Shown: positions 44,877 through 55,662 of the stretch, one piece after another | How the letters are laid out: each line of letters begins with the position of its first letter | Numbering within the stretch: the stretch's first letter is position 1 | Origin: Brachionus rotundiformis | Taxonomy: Eukaryota > Rotifera > Eurotatoria > Ploima > Brachionidae | Assembly: GCA_016802295.1 (NCBI GenBank) | Contig: JAESIW010000138.1 | Coordinates: 71,904 to 135,903, forward strand | DNA: 64,000 nucleotides | Reading direction: 5' to 3' | Made by a program: the position numbers and the translations under genes | Notes under the pieces: model-generated | What the model was told of the DNA's origin: nothing | What the model saw: only the letters and a program-made list of their open reading frames with translations | Databases searched by the model: none

Positions 44877-46775
44877 ATGGCATTTTCAAGTTTGAGAGTA
44901 AAAAATTTACGAAAGATCATTCTTTTAGGAAAAGCTGATTTTGGTTTGAAGAGGAATCTTGGTTCCTCAGTTAAACCTAATCCATTACCAAATGTTAAGT
45001 TTACAAAAGTGAATTTAGAAAAACATCCTTTGATTCTTTGATAATTTAAAATTAAAAGCTTTTTATCAATAATGAATTTGTTGATGCTAAAAGTGGTAAA
45101 ACCTTTGAAACCTTAAACCCAGCGACTGGTAAGCCGATCGCCAGAGTTGCAGAGGCTGATTCAGTAAAAAATAAATTATTATTATTTTTTAATAAAAAAA
45201 ATAATCATAACTTATGATAGGTTGATGTTGATTTAGCGGTTAAGGCAGCTAAGGACGCATTTAAGTTAGGTTCTCCATGGCGACGCTCAGATGGAGCATA
45301 TCGAGCATTTTTGTTAAACAAACTTGCTGATCTAATGGAACGTGATGCGACTCAATTGGCTGCATTAGAATCGCTAGACAATGGAAAGCCTTATCAAATT
45401 GCTCTGAATGTTGATGTTCCTGGATCTATAGCCAATTTAAGGTACTGAAAAAATTAACATCACATGATTAAATAATATTCTTTAATAAAGATATTATGCT
45501 GGATGGGCTGATAAAATTCATGGAAAAGTGATACCAGTAAGTGGCGACTTTTTAACATATACAAGACATGAACCTGTAGGAATAGCTGGACAAATAATTC
45601 CATGGAATTTTCCTTTGCTTATGCAATCCTGGAAATTAGGACCAGCATTAGCAGCTGGTTGTACAGTTGTAATGAAAGTTGCTGAACAAACTCCGTTATC
45701 TGCGTTGCATGTATGCAAACTGATTGAAGAAGCAGGTTTTCCTCCGGGAGTTGTAAATGTTTTAACCGGTTTTGGCCCAACTGCTGGAGCAGCCATCGTA
45801 AATCATCCTGATGTAGATAAAGTCGCATTTACTGGTTCAACAGAAGTTGGTAAATTGATTGCAAGACAAGCTGCTGATTCAATAAAGAGAGTAACTCTTG
45901 AATTAGGAGGAAAATCTCCAAATATAGTTTTGGGAGATTTGAAAGGAGCTGATTTAGATTATGCGGTAAATCAATCTCATTTCGGATTGTTTTTTAACCA
46001 AGGTCAATGCTGCTGTGCTGGTTCAAGAATTTTTGTTCAAGAAAATGTTTATGATGAATTCTTAGAAAAAAGTGTTGAAAGAGCTAAAAAAGTTAAAATT
46101 GGTGATCCATTTGACTCGAGAACCGAGCAAGGACCCCAAGTTGACAACGAACAAATGGAAAAAATATTAAATTTGATTGATTCTGGTCGAAAACAAGGAG
46201 CTAAATTGTTAACTGGTGGCTCTAGATGGGGAGACGAAGGATATTTTGTAGAACCGACCGTTTTTGGAGATGTTAAAGACGACATGAGAATTTGCAAAGA
46301 GGGTATTAAAATTAATTAGAATCAATTAAACCAATATTTTTTATTTTTCCTTAAATTTTCAGAGATATTTGGTCCGGTAATGCAAATATTAAAATTTAAG
46401 AATATTGATGAAGTTATTGAAAGAGCTAACAATAGTAAATTTAATTAATTATTTAAAAAAAATTTTCTAACTAAATAATAATCAAAGCTGAGTATGGTCT
46501 TGCAGCATCAGTTTTCACAAAAAATATAGATAATGCTTTGCAGATTTCTAACAGTTTAAGAGCAGGAACTGTTTGGGTTAATTGCTATGATAATTTTGAT
46601 GTTGCTGCACCTTTTGGAGGTAAAAATTTTCAATATTCAACTTAAAATTAAAAATATTAATCTATTTATAGGATATAAACAATCTGGCTATGGTCGCGAA
46701 AAAGGGGAATATGGAATTAGCAACTACACAGAAGTTAAATGTGTAACAATTAAAATACCACAAAAGAATAATTAA
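44877..46775 (+). CDS. ALDH2: Mitochondrial aldehyde dehydrogenase
   Basis: Seven exons (44877-45008, 45059-45163, 45221-45441, 45491-46302, 46363-46434, 46488-46619, 46672-46775) give 525 residues (human ALDH2 precursor 517). It oxidises acetaldehyde and lipid-derived aldehydes with NAD+. The N-terminal 35 residues are basic and hydroxylated with no acidic residues until position 21, consistent with a mitochondrial targeting peptide. Visible: IIPWNFPLLMQSWK, the Rossmann GSTEVGK, the catalytic Glu in LELGGKSPN, the catalytic Cys in NQGQCCCAGS, EIFGPVMQI, and the C-terminal SGYGREKGEYG...YTEVK. It is nearest ALDH2/ALDH1B1 (LDNGKPY, YYAGWADKIHGK). Introns are 48-60 bp. Confidence 0.96.
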
Positions 46776-47126
46776 AAATTGAACAATCTAAAATTTTAAT
46801 TTTAATTTTAATTTTACAAAATAAATTTTTAAACTCAATGATTTTTATTTATATCGATTTCGTTTTAATATTTTTAGATTATTGATTAAAATTTATTTTT
46901 TTTCATTTATTTTGATATCAATTGGTTATATGGTACCGATTAAATAATTTAATTTAATATGAAATTACGAATAAAAGAAAATATTTATTCGTGATTTCCT
47001 TTTAATTCAACGAATGTTAAGTTATTTAAATTTCTTTTTAACTTGAAATTTAAAAAAAATACAAGTATAAAAATAAAATCAATTATTCAAGTATTAACCA
47101 AAAAAATTAAAAATTTAATCAAAAAA
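46776..47126. other. Intergenic, 350 bp
   Basis: AT-rich spacer between ALDH2 and CCDC130 on the same strand. Nothing seen beyond presumed 3' UTR and promoter. Confidence 0.5.
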
Positions 47127-48350
47127 TGGTAAAATTAGCTATAATACAAAACATCAGAAAAATTGAATTTATTCTTATAAAAGGGTGAAAGAAAAGGTCA
47201 AAACAAATACTATCCGCCTGATTTTGATCCAAAGAAACACGGGAACTTAAATCGTTATCATGGAACTCATGCATTACGGGAAAGGGCTCGTAAAATTGAT
47301 ATGGGCATTATTGTCATTAGGTTTGAGATGCCATATAATATTTGGTGCAATGGTTGCAAAGCTCATATAGCTATGGGTGTTCGTTATAATGCAGAAAAAA
47401 AAAAAGTTGGTATGTATTACAGTACTCCTATTTATGAGTTTAGGATGAAATGTCATTTATGTGAACAGTATTTTGAGATAAGAACTGATCCAGCTAATTC
47501 AGATTACGTGATTATGTCTGGAGCCAAGAGAAAAGAACAACGTTGGAATATGGAAGAGAATGAACAAATATCCACAGAAGGTATTTGTATTTTTAATATC
47601 TCCAAAAAATTAATTTTTTAAATTTTAAGATAAAAGTGATATCCAAAGATTGAGTTTGGACCCGATGTACAGTTTAGAGCATGAAAACATTGATAGAAAA
47701 AAAGCCGAGACATTAATGCCCACCCTTAAGGAATTAGAAATAAAAAAAAATGATTGGAAAGATGATTATGCTATTAATTCGATGTTAAGAAAAGAATTAA
47801 GAGTAAATTTATACTTTTTTTATATTTATTTAATTTAATTTTTTTCTAGAATGAAAAAAAGTTAATCCAAGATATCAAAACCAATGACAAAAACTTTTTA
47901 GATAAATGGAATATAAATATTAATTTAGTTAGAGAAAATCAAGATGATATAAAATTAGCATCATTATATAAATTCAATACAATCGAAAATCCACAACATG
48001 ATACAGTAGAAAAACGAAAGTCAATAGAATCAGAATCTATTTTTAATGATTTTTCCAAAAAAATTAAAGACACCAATACACACGATAAAGAATACATAAA
48101 AAATAATTGTGTTCAAAATTTGAAACAACAACTACAGAAATCTTCAAATAGTGAAAAAATTTTAAATGATGGTTTTAAATTCGGGTCTCTTAATAAATCT
48201 GATAAATTGACTAATTTTGGAATTATTGTTAAAAAAACAGAAAATTCTAATGCTTTATCCGATAAGTCGTCAAAAATAAGTAAAAATTCATCTCTTTTAG
48301 TTTTAAATGAATATGGTACAAGTAGTGAGGATGATGATGTAAAAAATTAA
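47127..48350 (+). CDS. YJU2B: Splicing factor YJU2B / CCDC130
   Basis: Four exons: 47127-47129 (the ATG only), 47184-47580, 47630-47802 and 47850-48350, giving 357 residues. YJU2 family proteins join the spliceosome around the catalytic steps; YJU2B is the CCDC130 paralogue. The mature start MGERKG...NKYYPPDF is rebuilt only if the first coding exon is just ATG followed at once by a 54-bp GT-AG intron. Then come RYHGTHALRERARK, IRFEMPYNIWCNGC, a second zinc pair in MKCHLC, TDPANSDYVI and GAKRKEQRW, all diagnostic. The C-terminal third is low-complexity Lys/Asn/Ser. Zinc-binding Cys residues are intact. Confidence 0.93.
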
Positions 48351-48569
48351 TTTTTTATTATTGTGTAAATAAAGCAAAAACAAATTATTGTTTTTTTTAT
48401 TGTTTTAAAATTTAAATAGAAAAGTATTAATTAAAATTTTTTATTTTAAAAAGTTTAGAATACCTTTTTGGAACAATATTTTAAAAAAATTTTATCAAAA
48501 TAAAAAATCAAAAAAATTACGAATTCAATTTATCAATTTAACGGCAGAACAAGCTTTTCCATTGAAATA

Positions 48570-50886
48570 TCATGTAGGATTAATTACACCAGTTTCAATC
48601 AGCACACATCCAATAATAAATATAGAATAAATTGTAATCAAGTATATAGCATATCTTCGACTAAAGAAAAAATTATTCAATGGCAAGAATATCAAAGATG
48701 AACATAAACTGATTCCCAGGAATAGTGCCAAAAAATATTGCAGAAAATTATGTTTTATCTAAATAAATGATTTAAATAATAAAGATATGATTTTCAGAAT
48801 TGTAATTACAATAAATCCACCAGGTGATTGTATACATTTAATAGTAAATGGTATACCAATTCCAATTAAAATATCTTTAAAATTTAAATTCAAAAATTGA
48901 AACTAAAAAAAATTTTGATCTACTAAAAAGTGGTCCTCCAAAACAAGCCGAAATTGCCATATTGGGAAATCCTTTACGAGCTGAAAAAACATCTGCAATT
49001 AGATCTTAATATGAATTTTTAAATAATGATCAAATGTTATCTTATTTGATAATTACCACTCATACTGTTACCCCATGCCAAAAATGTTAAGCCTAAAATA
49101 GTATTACTAATGTTTAATATAATACCAAAAGCCTATTTATTTTTTTATTTAATATAATTAAACTTTAACAATTTCAAATGATTACTGTTAAAATGTTGAC
49201 AATTTCATTCGCAATTGAATAAATCCATATAACAGAAACAATGAATCCAAAATAGGCTAGCACCTAAAAAATTATTCTAATTTCTCAAATCAAAATTAAA
49301 AATGTTACTAAGTGATATTTTGGTCTCTCATAAAAATCTGTATAATACCAAACTAAAGCAGCTCCAAGTATACCAATTGTTAATGCGATACACCAAATAG
49401 GAATTTCATTAAAAGCTTTTTCGGTACCAACTAAATTTATCAACAACTGAAATTAAAATTTAAAAATTAACAAAAAAAAAGAATTACTTTTTGTAGCAAA
49501 GACTATGAACAAAGGAGCAGTTAAACAATTAATCATAGATGTTATCTTGTTCCAATTATGATTTGGACCATCATAATCAACAAGAGGAATTGTTAGTTTT
49601 AATAAAATTATTATAGGAGTTTTTACAATCATAACAATTTTAAAAAACAAATTTGCTTCTTCCCATTCAGCTTTTTCAATCGGTATAAAAGTCATTGCAA
49701 TAGCATCTTTAGTTGAAAATCCAATCTCTGGCAATTCTTCAATATGGGTTCGTGATAAAAGTGGTCTTGTAAGTTCTTCATTTTCATATTCTTCTTCCGC
49801 TTCATTTTCGTTCTCTGTGTCATCTTGAACATTGATAGGAGCACTTGGCATACTTTCTTTCCTTCTTATTATCGCTTCACTACTAAAGTCATTTCTAGTT
49901 GTCACAATACCACGTTTTAATTTTATTCTTTGATTTATAAATCGTCCAGTTAAAACAACAAATATATAAAATATATATAAAAATAAAAATCCTAAAAACA
50001 ATTTTTTATTTATGCTTTTTCTATAGTAAATAATTTACCAAGTGTTTCCCAAAGAACTATTTTTCCATCCCAAATAACAACGAAAAGCCAAAATCCAGAT
50101 ATTAAAAAAAAAATAATGTCACGAAGTAAAGGTCTTTGAACACTATAAAAAGGCCTTATAAAACATATTGTACCGACTATTATTGTACTCTTTCAAAAAC
50201 AATAAAATAACAATAAAAAATTTTAATTTTTTTTTAAACTATGTTACAATAAAAACGCCTGCACCAAAAAGTGCCCCAAAAGCAAGTCCAGCATCACCAC
50301 CTTTTGCATTTCCGACAGCAGCTATCGCGCTAAAAACATCAGGAGCACCATTACCAAATGCAAGAAATGTAACTCCGTATAAATCCGAGTTAAGAAATTT
50401 AAAAAATAATGTTATAAAAAAATCAAAAATTTAAAAGGATATAGCTATATTTTGAGATAATTTCATGCTGTCTGCAATGACTCTTAGAGATGGACAAAAG
50501 CTGAAATAAAAAAAAATAACCTAATAAATTAAAAAAATTAGTAATATTACAATGTATCTGCAGTTACACCCAAGCTCATAAATAGAAAAATAAGCCAAAT
50601 ACTCTTTAATAATTGTTAATAATTTGAGTTGATCATCAAAACTTATAAATTTTACCAAAATAATCATGGAAAACCAAGTCATGTTTAAACCAAATGAGCA
50701 ATACGTAAAAACAAGATAGTTGACAAATCCATCATCAATTTGACAATCTTCAGTCGTTTTCATAAAATTACAAACCCAAGATGAATTATATTCAAATTGA
50801 TGATAATCGCGACACTAAAAAATTTGAGTAAAATAAAGTTTTAAATAATAAATAAAAATTACTTGAACATCTTCATAAAAACTCAT
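48570..50886 (-). CDS. SLC8B1: Mitochondrial Na+/Ca2+(Li+) exchanger NCLX
   Basis: Thirteen exons between 50886 and 48570 join in phase to 563 codons (human SLC8B1 584 residues). NCLX exports Ca2+ from the mitochondrial matrix. The N-terminus shows CRDYHQFE, CNFMKTTEDC and GFVNYLVFTYCSF, as in the human protein. Both alpha repeats are present: GVTFLAFGNGAPDVFSA and LGLTFLAWGNSMSDLIADV, with the acidic Ca2+-binding residues. A large acidic loop (about residues 220-290) and VNPLVDYDGPNHNW-like segments lie between them. One intron (50377-50442) is of the U12 AT-AC class. One donor is weak (GTCTTT at 49503-49498) but is needed to keep the frame. The first coding exon is 24 bp. No obvious mitochondrial presequence is visible. 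Confidence 0.92.
50377..50442 (-). other. SLC8B1: U12-type (minor spliceosome) AT-AC intron
   Basis: On the minus strand the intron opens with ATATCCTTTT and closes with ATAC. TTTCTTAAC (50397-50389) sits about 12 nt before the 3' end. These match the U12 5' splice site (ATATCCTTT), branch site (TTCCTTAAC) and short branch-to-end spacing. Removal joins ...QNIA to GVTFLAFGNG exactly as in NCLX proteins, and no GT-AG alternative restores this conserved motif. Confidence 0.93.
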
Positions 50887-51547
50887 TTTTATTTTTTTTC
50901 GAAAATATAAGAAAAATTGGTTTTACATCAATAATCTAAGAAATCAGATATAAATTGAATCTAAATTATCATATTTTAGATAATGTTTTTGACTAAAATA
51001 TTATCTTAAAATCAAATTTTATTTTTAATAAATTATTGCAAAATCTTAATTGTTTATAAAAATAATTCTTTGAAAAAAAATGTTTATTATATAAAAAAAA
51101 AGTAACGTGATATCTTTTGATATTTTAATCATGTGTTTAAATAAGAATAATTTTAGAATTTAATGAAATCATTTTTGCCTTTGCATTAAAAATTTAAAAA
51201 TTTTACAAAATTAAATTTTGCGTTTTCATTATGATACTATTTTAATGAGTAAAATTATTATGTAAAAATGTTCAAAATAATAATAACAATTGTTTAAATT
51301 AAAATCATAATCATTTTTCAAAAATTTCAATTAATTGAATAGAAGGACAACGAGTGACAACCATCACTCGATAACAATTTGTCAATTCTATTGATTCTGA
51401 TTGTAAATTTTTTTTGCTATATTATTTTTCCTTTAACGCTTTAGACAAATCGTTGAATTTACTTTTTTAAACATACTAAATGATTTTTCAATTAAAAATT
51501 AATATTTATTTCTCATTTTTATTTAAATTTGTAAATTAAAATAAACA
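50887..51547. other. Intergenic, 660 bp
   Basis: AT-rich DNA between the SLC8B1 start and TRMT112 stop codons, both on the minus strand. No feature seen. Confidence 0.5.
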
Positions 51548-51977
51548 TTATATTTCTTCATCATTAACAAGCATATTTGGAATACCATTATTTATTGGAA
51601 ATTTCCTTCCGGTTTCAGGACATTCTAAATCACCTTCTATTATTTCGACTTCAAGAAGAACCTCGTGTAATTTTTTTAATGTATTTTCATTTAAATCCTG
51701 TTCGCTTAAAAAATCAACTTTTGGCAAGCCTTCTGAATAGCCAATCTAAAATTTTAATAAAATATTTAAAACAAAATTAATTATAAAAATAAGATACCAT
51801 CTCAGCAGCTTGGAACAAAGCTTTATAGTCAATTTTAGAGACCATTCTTGTAATAAAATCCGGTTGAAAATCTGCTTTTTTTATTTCCGTTTTAACTGCA
51901 TTTATCTTCAACGGATATCCGTTCACGACATTTTTTAAAATCTTTGAAGTGAGCATATTGTGGGTAAGGAGTTTCAT
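51548..51977 (-). CDS. TRMT112: Methyltransferase activator TRMT112
   Basis: Two exons, 51977-51798 and 51745-51548, encode 125 residues, the same length as human TRMT112. It is an obligate zinc-finger partner that stabilises several methyltransferases acting on tRNA, rRNA and release factor (ALKBH8, TRMT11, BUD23, N6AMT1, METTL5). MKLLTHNML opens the protein as in all orthologues. The second half has HEVLLEVEIIEG, then LECPETGRKFPINNGIPNML. The N-terminal zinc-ligand cysteines found in yeast are absent, as in human. The start codon lies 163 bp from that of MND1 on the other strand, so the two share a compact bidirectional promoter. Confidence 0.95.
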
Positions 51978-52140
51978 TTTTATTTTACAAAAACTAGGGA
52001 ATTTTCAATTAATTAATTTTAAAAAATAAATCATGTATATACAATTTATTTTTCAAAGAAAGCAAAATTAATTTCATTATTAACTTTAAAAAAATTATTT
52101 TTCAAAATAATTCAATAATAGTAAGCGAAGATTTGTAAAA

Positions 52141-52755
52141 ATGAGCAAGCGAGGACTAAGCACTGATGAAAAAAAAAAAAGAATGCTCGATTTTTTCCAC
52201 GAAAAGCAAGACTTTTTTCAGCTAAAAGATATTGAAAAAATTTGTAGTCAAGAGAAAGGAATAACTGTTCAAACAATCAAAGATGTTTTGATTTCTTTAG
52301 TTGACGATGGTCTGATAGAAAGTGAAAAAATCGGCACTTCGATTTATTATTGGTCATTACCAAGCCAAGCTTTAAATAAAAGACATGATACATTATCCAA
52401 AATAGACAATAAATTAAAAGAAGAAAATGAAAAAAACACTTATTATAAAGAAATGCTCAAAAATTTTGAAAATGGTCAAGATGACGAACAAACAAGGACG
52501 AATTTATTGCAAGAATACAAATTACTAGTTGATAAAAGACAAGTTTTGTTAAGAGATCTAGACTTAATCAAAGATAATGATCCAACTGTTTTTCAAAACA
52601 CTTTAAATTCTATAAATGAGACAAAAAATTCATGCAATCAATGGATCGAGAATATATTTGCGCTCAAATCTTGGCTAAAAAATAAATTTAAAGTTGATCA
52701 AAATATAATCAATAAACAATTTAATATTCCAGAAGATCTTGACTATATAGAATAA
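52141..52755 (+). CDS. MND1: Meiotic nuclear division protein 1
   Basis: Intronless frame of 204 residues (human 205). MND1 pairs with HOP2/PSMC3IP to stimulate DMC1 and RAD51 strand exchange in meiosis. The N-terminal winged helix starts MSKRGLSTDEKKKRMLDFF and includes FFQLKDIEKI and DDGLIESEKIGTSIYYW. A leucine-zipper coiled coil follows (about 85-145), and the capping C-terminal helices hold NSCNQWIENIFALKSW. All three parts are intact. EFCAB9 starts only about 100 bp downstream on the same strand. A complete MND1 implies the lineage keeps a meiotic recombination pathway; that is inference. Confidence 0.96.
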   Translation: MSKRGLSTDEKKKRMLDFFHEKQDFFQLKDIEKICSQEKGITVQTIKDVLISLVDDGLIESEKIGTSIYYWSLPSQALNKRHDTLSKIDNKLKEENEKNTYYKEMLKNFENGQDDEQTRTNLLQEYKLLVDKRQVLLRDLDLIKDNDPTVFQNTLNSINETKNSCNQWIENIFALKSWLKNKFKVDQNIINKQFNIPEDLDYIE

Positions 52756-52855
52756 ATTTAAAACTCATATTTATAAACTAAATTAAATTTAATTCAATTA
52801 ATTTATAAAATAAATTTTGTTTCTTAGGATTCTTCTAATTTTTTTTATTACTTAA

Positions 52856-53601
52856 ATGAAGATCAAAAATTTCAAACTATTTAGTCATATAAATTTGGTG
52901 AATTATGATAATCTCTTAACTGTAAATGATCTAAGATTAGTATTTTATGTTTTTAAAAAAATTGATGTTCATGAAAAAAATGCACTAAATGGTTATTAAA
53001 TTATTAATTAAGAGGGCTAGATTTTAATTACTAAATTTAGATATTCAATTTCATTCGTTTATGAAAACTACTACAAATTTATCATCAAAACAGATTATGA
53101 CGCTTTTTAAAAAATTTGATGTAAACAAATCAGGGTTAATAGAAATTGAAGAATTTTATTTGATTATTTGCATTTTAATATCAACGAAAGTAATTTGATT
53201 TCAACAAAATATTACTTATATTTCTGTAATTAAAGGCACATCGTGAAAAAGATTTCGTATCCAAGCATTCAAAAACAGTATTCGATTTATTAGATGAAGA
53301 TTCTTCAGGAACTATATCGGCGAAAGAGCTTAATAAAATAGGATATCTTTTTAATTTTGGTTCTAAGTTTATTAAAAAAATTTTTAAAGAATTTGATATA
53401 ACTGGAGATGAGGTAATCTAATAATTATCATATGATTATAAAATTGATTTCAACTTTTGATATTTATTTTTATAGGAACTAAATTTAAAGGAATTTAAGA
53501 TGTTTACAATGACATTAATTCAAATTTACAAAGAGAATCGTGTTGAGCAAATTCGATTTAGAAAATCAAGAGAATTTTTAAAAAATTTATTTAAAAATTA
53601 G
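52856..53601 (+). CDS. EFCAB9: EF-hand protein EFCAB9-like (CatSper auxiliary)
   Basis: Exons 52856-52991, 53041-53189, 53236-53412 and 53476-53601 give 195 residues (human EFCAB9 197). EFCAB9 is the pH- and Ca2+-sensing subunit of the CatSper sperm calcium channel in mammals. Landmarks along the length: IDVHEKNALND (human LDVHGKNTLND), FYLIICILIS, KHSKTVFDLLD, LFNFG and FKEFDITGDEELNLKEFKMFT (human [21 protein letters not shown]). The EF loops at DVNKSGLIEIEE and DEDSSGTISAKE look able to bind Ca2+, more canonical than in mammals. The identity call rests on this co-linearity and equal length. A generic EF-hand family member is the alternative. Confidence 0.85.
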
Positions 53602-53727
53602 GCAAATATCAAAATTTTTCTTAAAAACTAATTTGATTTTTAAATTTGTGCACACTCAAAAATGTTAATTGTACTCTAAATGATCCTGTAATAAAGATTA
53701 GATTTAAACATTTTTTTTATCTAAAAT

Positions 53728-54686
53728 TTAAAGTTTCCAATTTGTTCTCATCATTAAATCAAAATATGCATCATTGTCAATTGAAGCTTTAGTCAAATTT
53801 TTGTGAAACATTATTTAAAAATAAAACAAAAAAATACCTGAAACAGATGCATAATATTGCAAAAATTCTTCTCTTGTTATCTAATTTAAAATAAATAAAA
53901 AATAATTAAATATTAAAAAATTTTATTTGGCTTTTATCAATCAATTTTGAAAGTCTAAAGTTTAATTAAATTTACAAAAATATAATACAATCATTAAATA
54001 CTTACTATTCCATCTTCGTTTCCTTTAGTATCAAAAGTGTCTAGAAATTTTCTTAAAATCTGGTCTTCACTCCATTCTCCATTCAAATATTTTGGATGCT
54101 GTTTGACATTATATACACCTAATAAAAATTATAAAAAACGAGTTCATTTATTTGATATTTATTATACCTTTTAAATCAGATACTTCGATTTTACCTAAAA
54201 AATTTCAAGTCAATATGAATATTTAAAGAGAAATGTAATTCTACCATCCTTGTTTTTATCAAGCTTATTGAAAGCTTGATTTATCAATTCAATACGCATT
54301 CTCGGCATTGGAGGCTAAATAGTATTTTTATTTTAAGTATATTTTTAAATATAATATCAATAATAAAATACTCTTAATTTATCTAAAAATTCATCAAAAT
54401 CTATTTGACCGGATTTGTCACGATCAAAAGCAGCAAAAATTTCACTTATTTCTTCTTTTGAATAATTTAAGCCGTATTCAGTGATTCCTTTGCGAAATTC
54501 TTCAAAATCCAGCTTTCTATTTTTATTATCATCCATTATTTTAAATAGCCTGGATAAACCTCTTATTCCATTAGCTCCTCTAGCTAAACATTTAGCTCTT
54601 AGTATTTCAATTGGATCCGTAGATGTTTGAATTGCTTTCATTGCTTTTCGTTTGAGTTCTTCTTGGTGACGGGCAGTTGCAGCCAT
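53728..54686 (-). CDS. CAPSL: Calcyphosine-like EF-hand protein CAPSL
   Basis: Six exons (54686-54372, 54314-54245, 54194-54168, 54118-54006, 53880-53838, 53786-53728) give 208 residues, the length of human CAPSL. It includes a 27-bp microexon and a 43-bp exon. Four EF-hands are seen: DDNKNRKLDFEE, DRDKSGQIDFDE, DKNKDGKIEVSD and a degenerate fourth. Family strings include TARHQEELKRKA, LRAKCLARGANGIRGL, HPKYLNGEWSE and the C-terminal MMRTNWKL. CAPS/CAPSL proteins are Ca2+ sensors enriched in motile ciliated cells in vertebrates. The gene is convergent with EFCAB9, with 126 bp between stop codons. Confidence 0.95.
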
Positions 54687-55662
54687 TTTTTTTATTAAGT
54701 AAGTAAAATATTTTTTAAATAATGGTTTTCGCTATTAATACAATATAAAATTTATCATTAAATTTTGGTTCAAAAATTTTTCAATAAATTTTCCTTGACT
54801 TTTTTGTTACTATGGCAATTAATACACAAATTTTTTCGAAATAGCCTATTTATATTTTAAAAGGACTCAATCTCTATGGAATTCGTTAGTTTTTAAATAA
54901 TCTAAATCTTTATTTGTAAAACACCAATTTAAATAATAATTTTCGTGTTTCTTCTTCGTATATCTTAAAATACTTAACTAACTTAGATGTAAAATCAAGC
55001 TTGTTTGTTTTATAAATTTTAATTTTATTATTTGAAACCTTTCGATTAGTAAAATTTGATCAAATATAGATTTAAAAATTCAAATAAAATATTTTATAAA
55101 ATTTAAATTTAATTTAGAATTTTTAATTGATTGAAAAAAATATTAATTACTGATTAGTATGAAAATTTAATTTTTGATCAATTTCAAGACAAATTTTAAT
55201 GAAAATTGTAAAGCGATCGTAAAGATTTCGACTTATTTTTACGTGATTTAGATTATTTCATGATGTTAATAATTTTCTCTTAATCTTCTTTAAATCTGTT
55301 TGAAATATCCAAAATCTATCTGCTTTTGAGACAATTTGTTTTGATTTTGAAAATGAATATCATCATAAAAAATATATAAAATGATTAACTTGAATTTTGA
55401 AACATGTATATACGTAAAGCAAAAAAGTATTAAAATTAAGACCCATAATTATTACTATTCGTTAGTATATTTTCCTTTAAAAATAAAAATATCAAATAAA
55501 GAGTTTTGATCACAAGTTTAAAAGATTTGGTATTTTATTCATTTCGCCTTTAATTTTAATTTTGATTTTGCGCTTTTTATCTTTAAAAATTAAATTCAGC
55601 AGTGTCTCTAAATTCTTTTTAATTAAAACTATTAAATAGATTTGAAATAGTGACTTATAAAA
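54687..55662. other. Divergent intergenic region, 980 bp
   Basis: Between the divergent CAPSL and CAPZB start codons, so it holds both promoters. AT-rich, with no distinct element recognised. Confidence 0.5.

Noticed and set aside
49463..49504. A 41-bp intron at the GTAATTC donor at 49462 in SLC8B1
   Set aside because: It leaves the downstream exon out of frame. A donor at 49503 (GTCTTT) gives a 57-bp intron, restores the frame and keeps total length at 563 codons.
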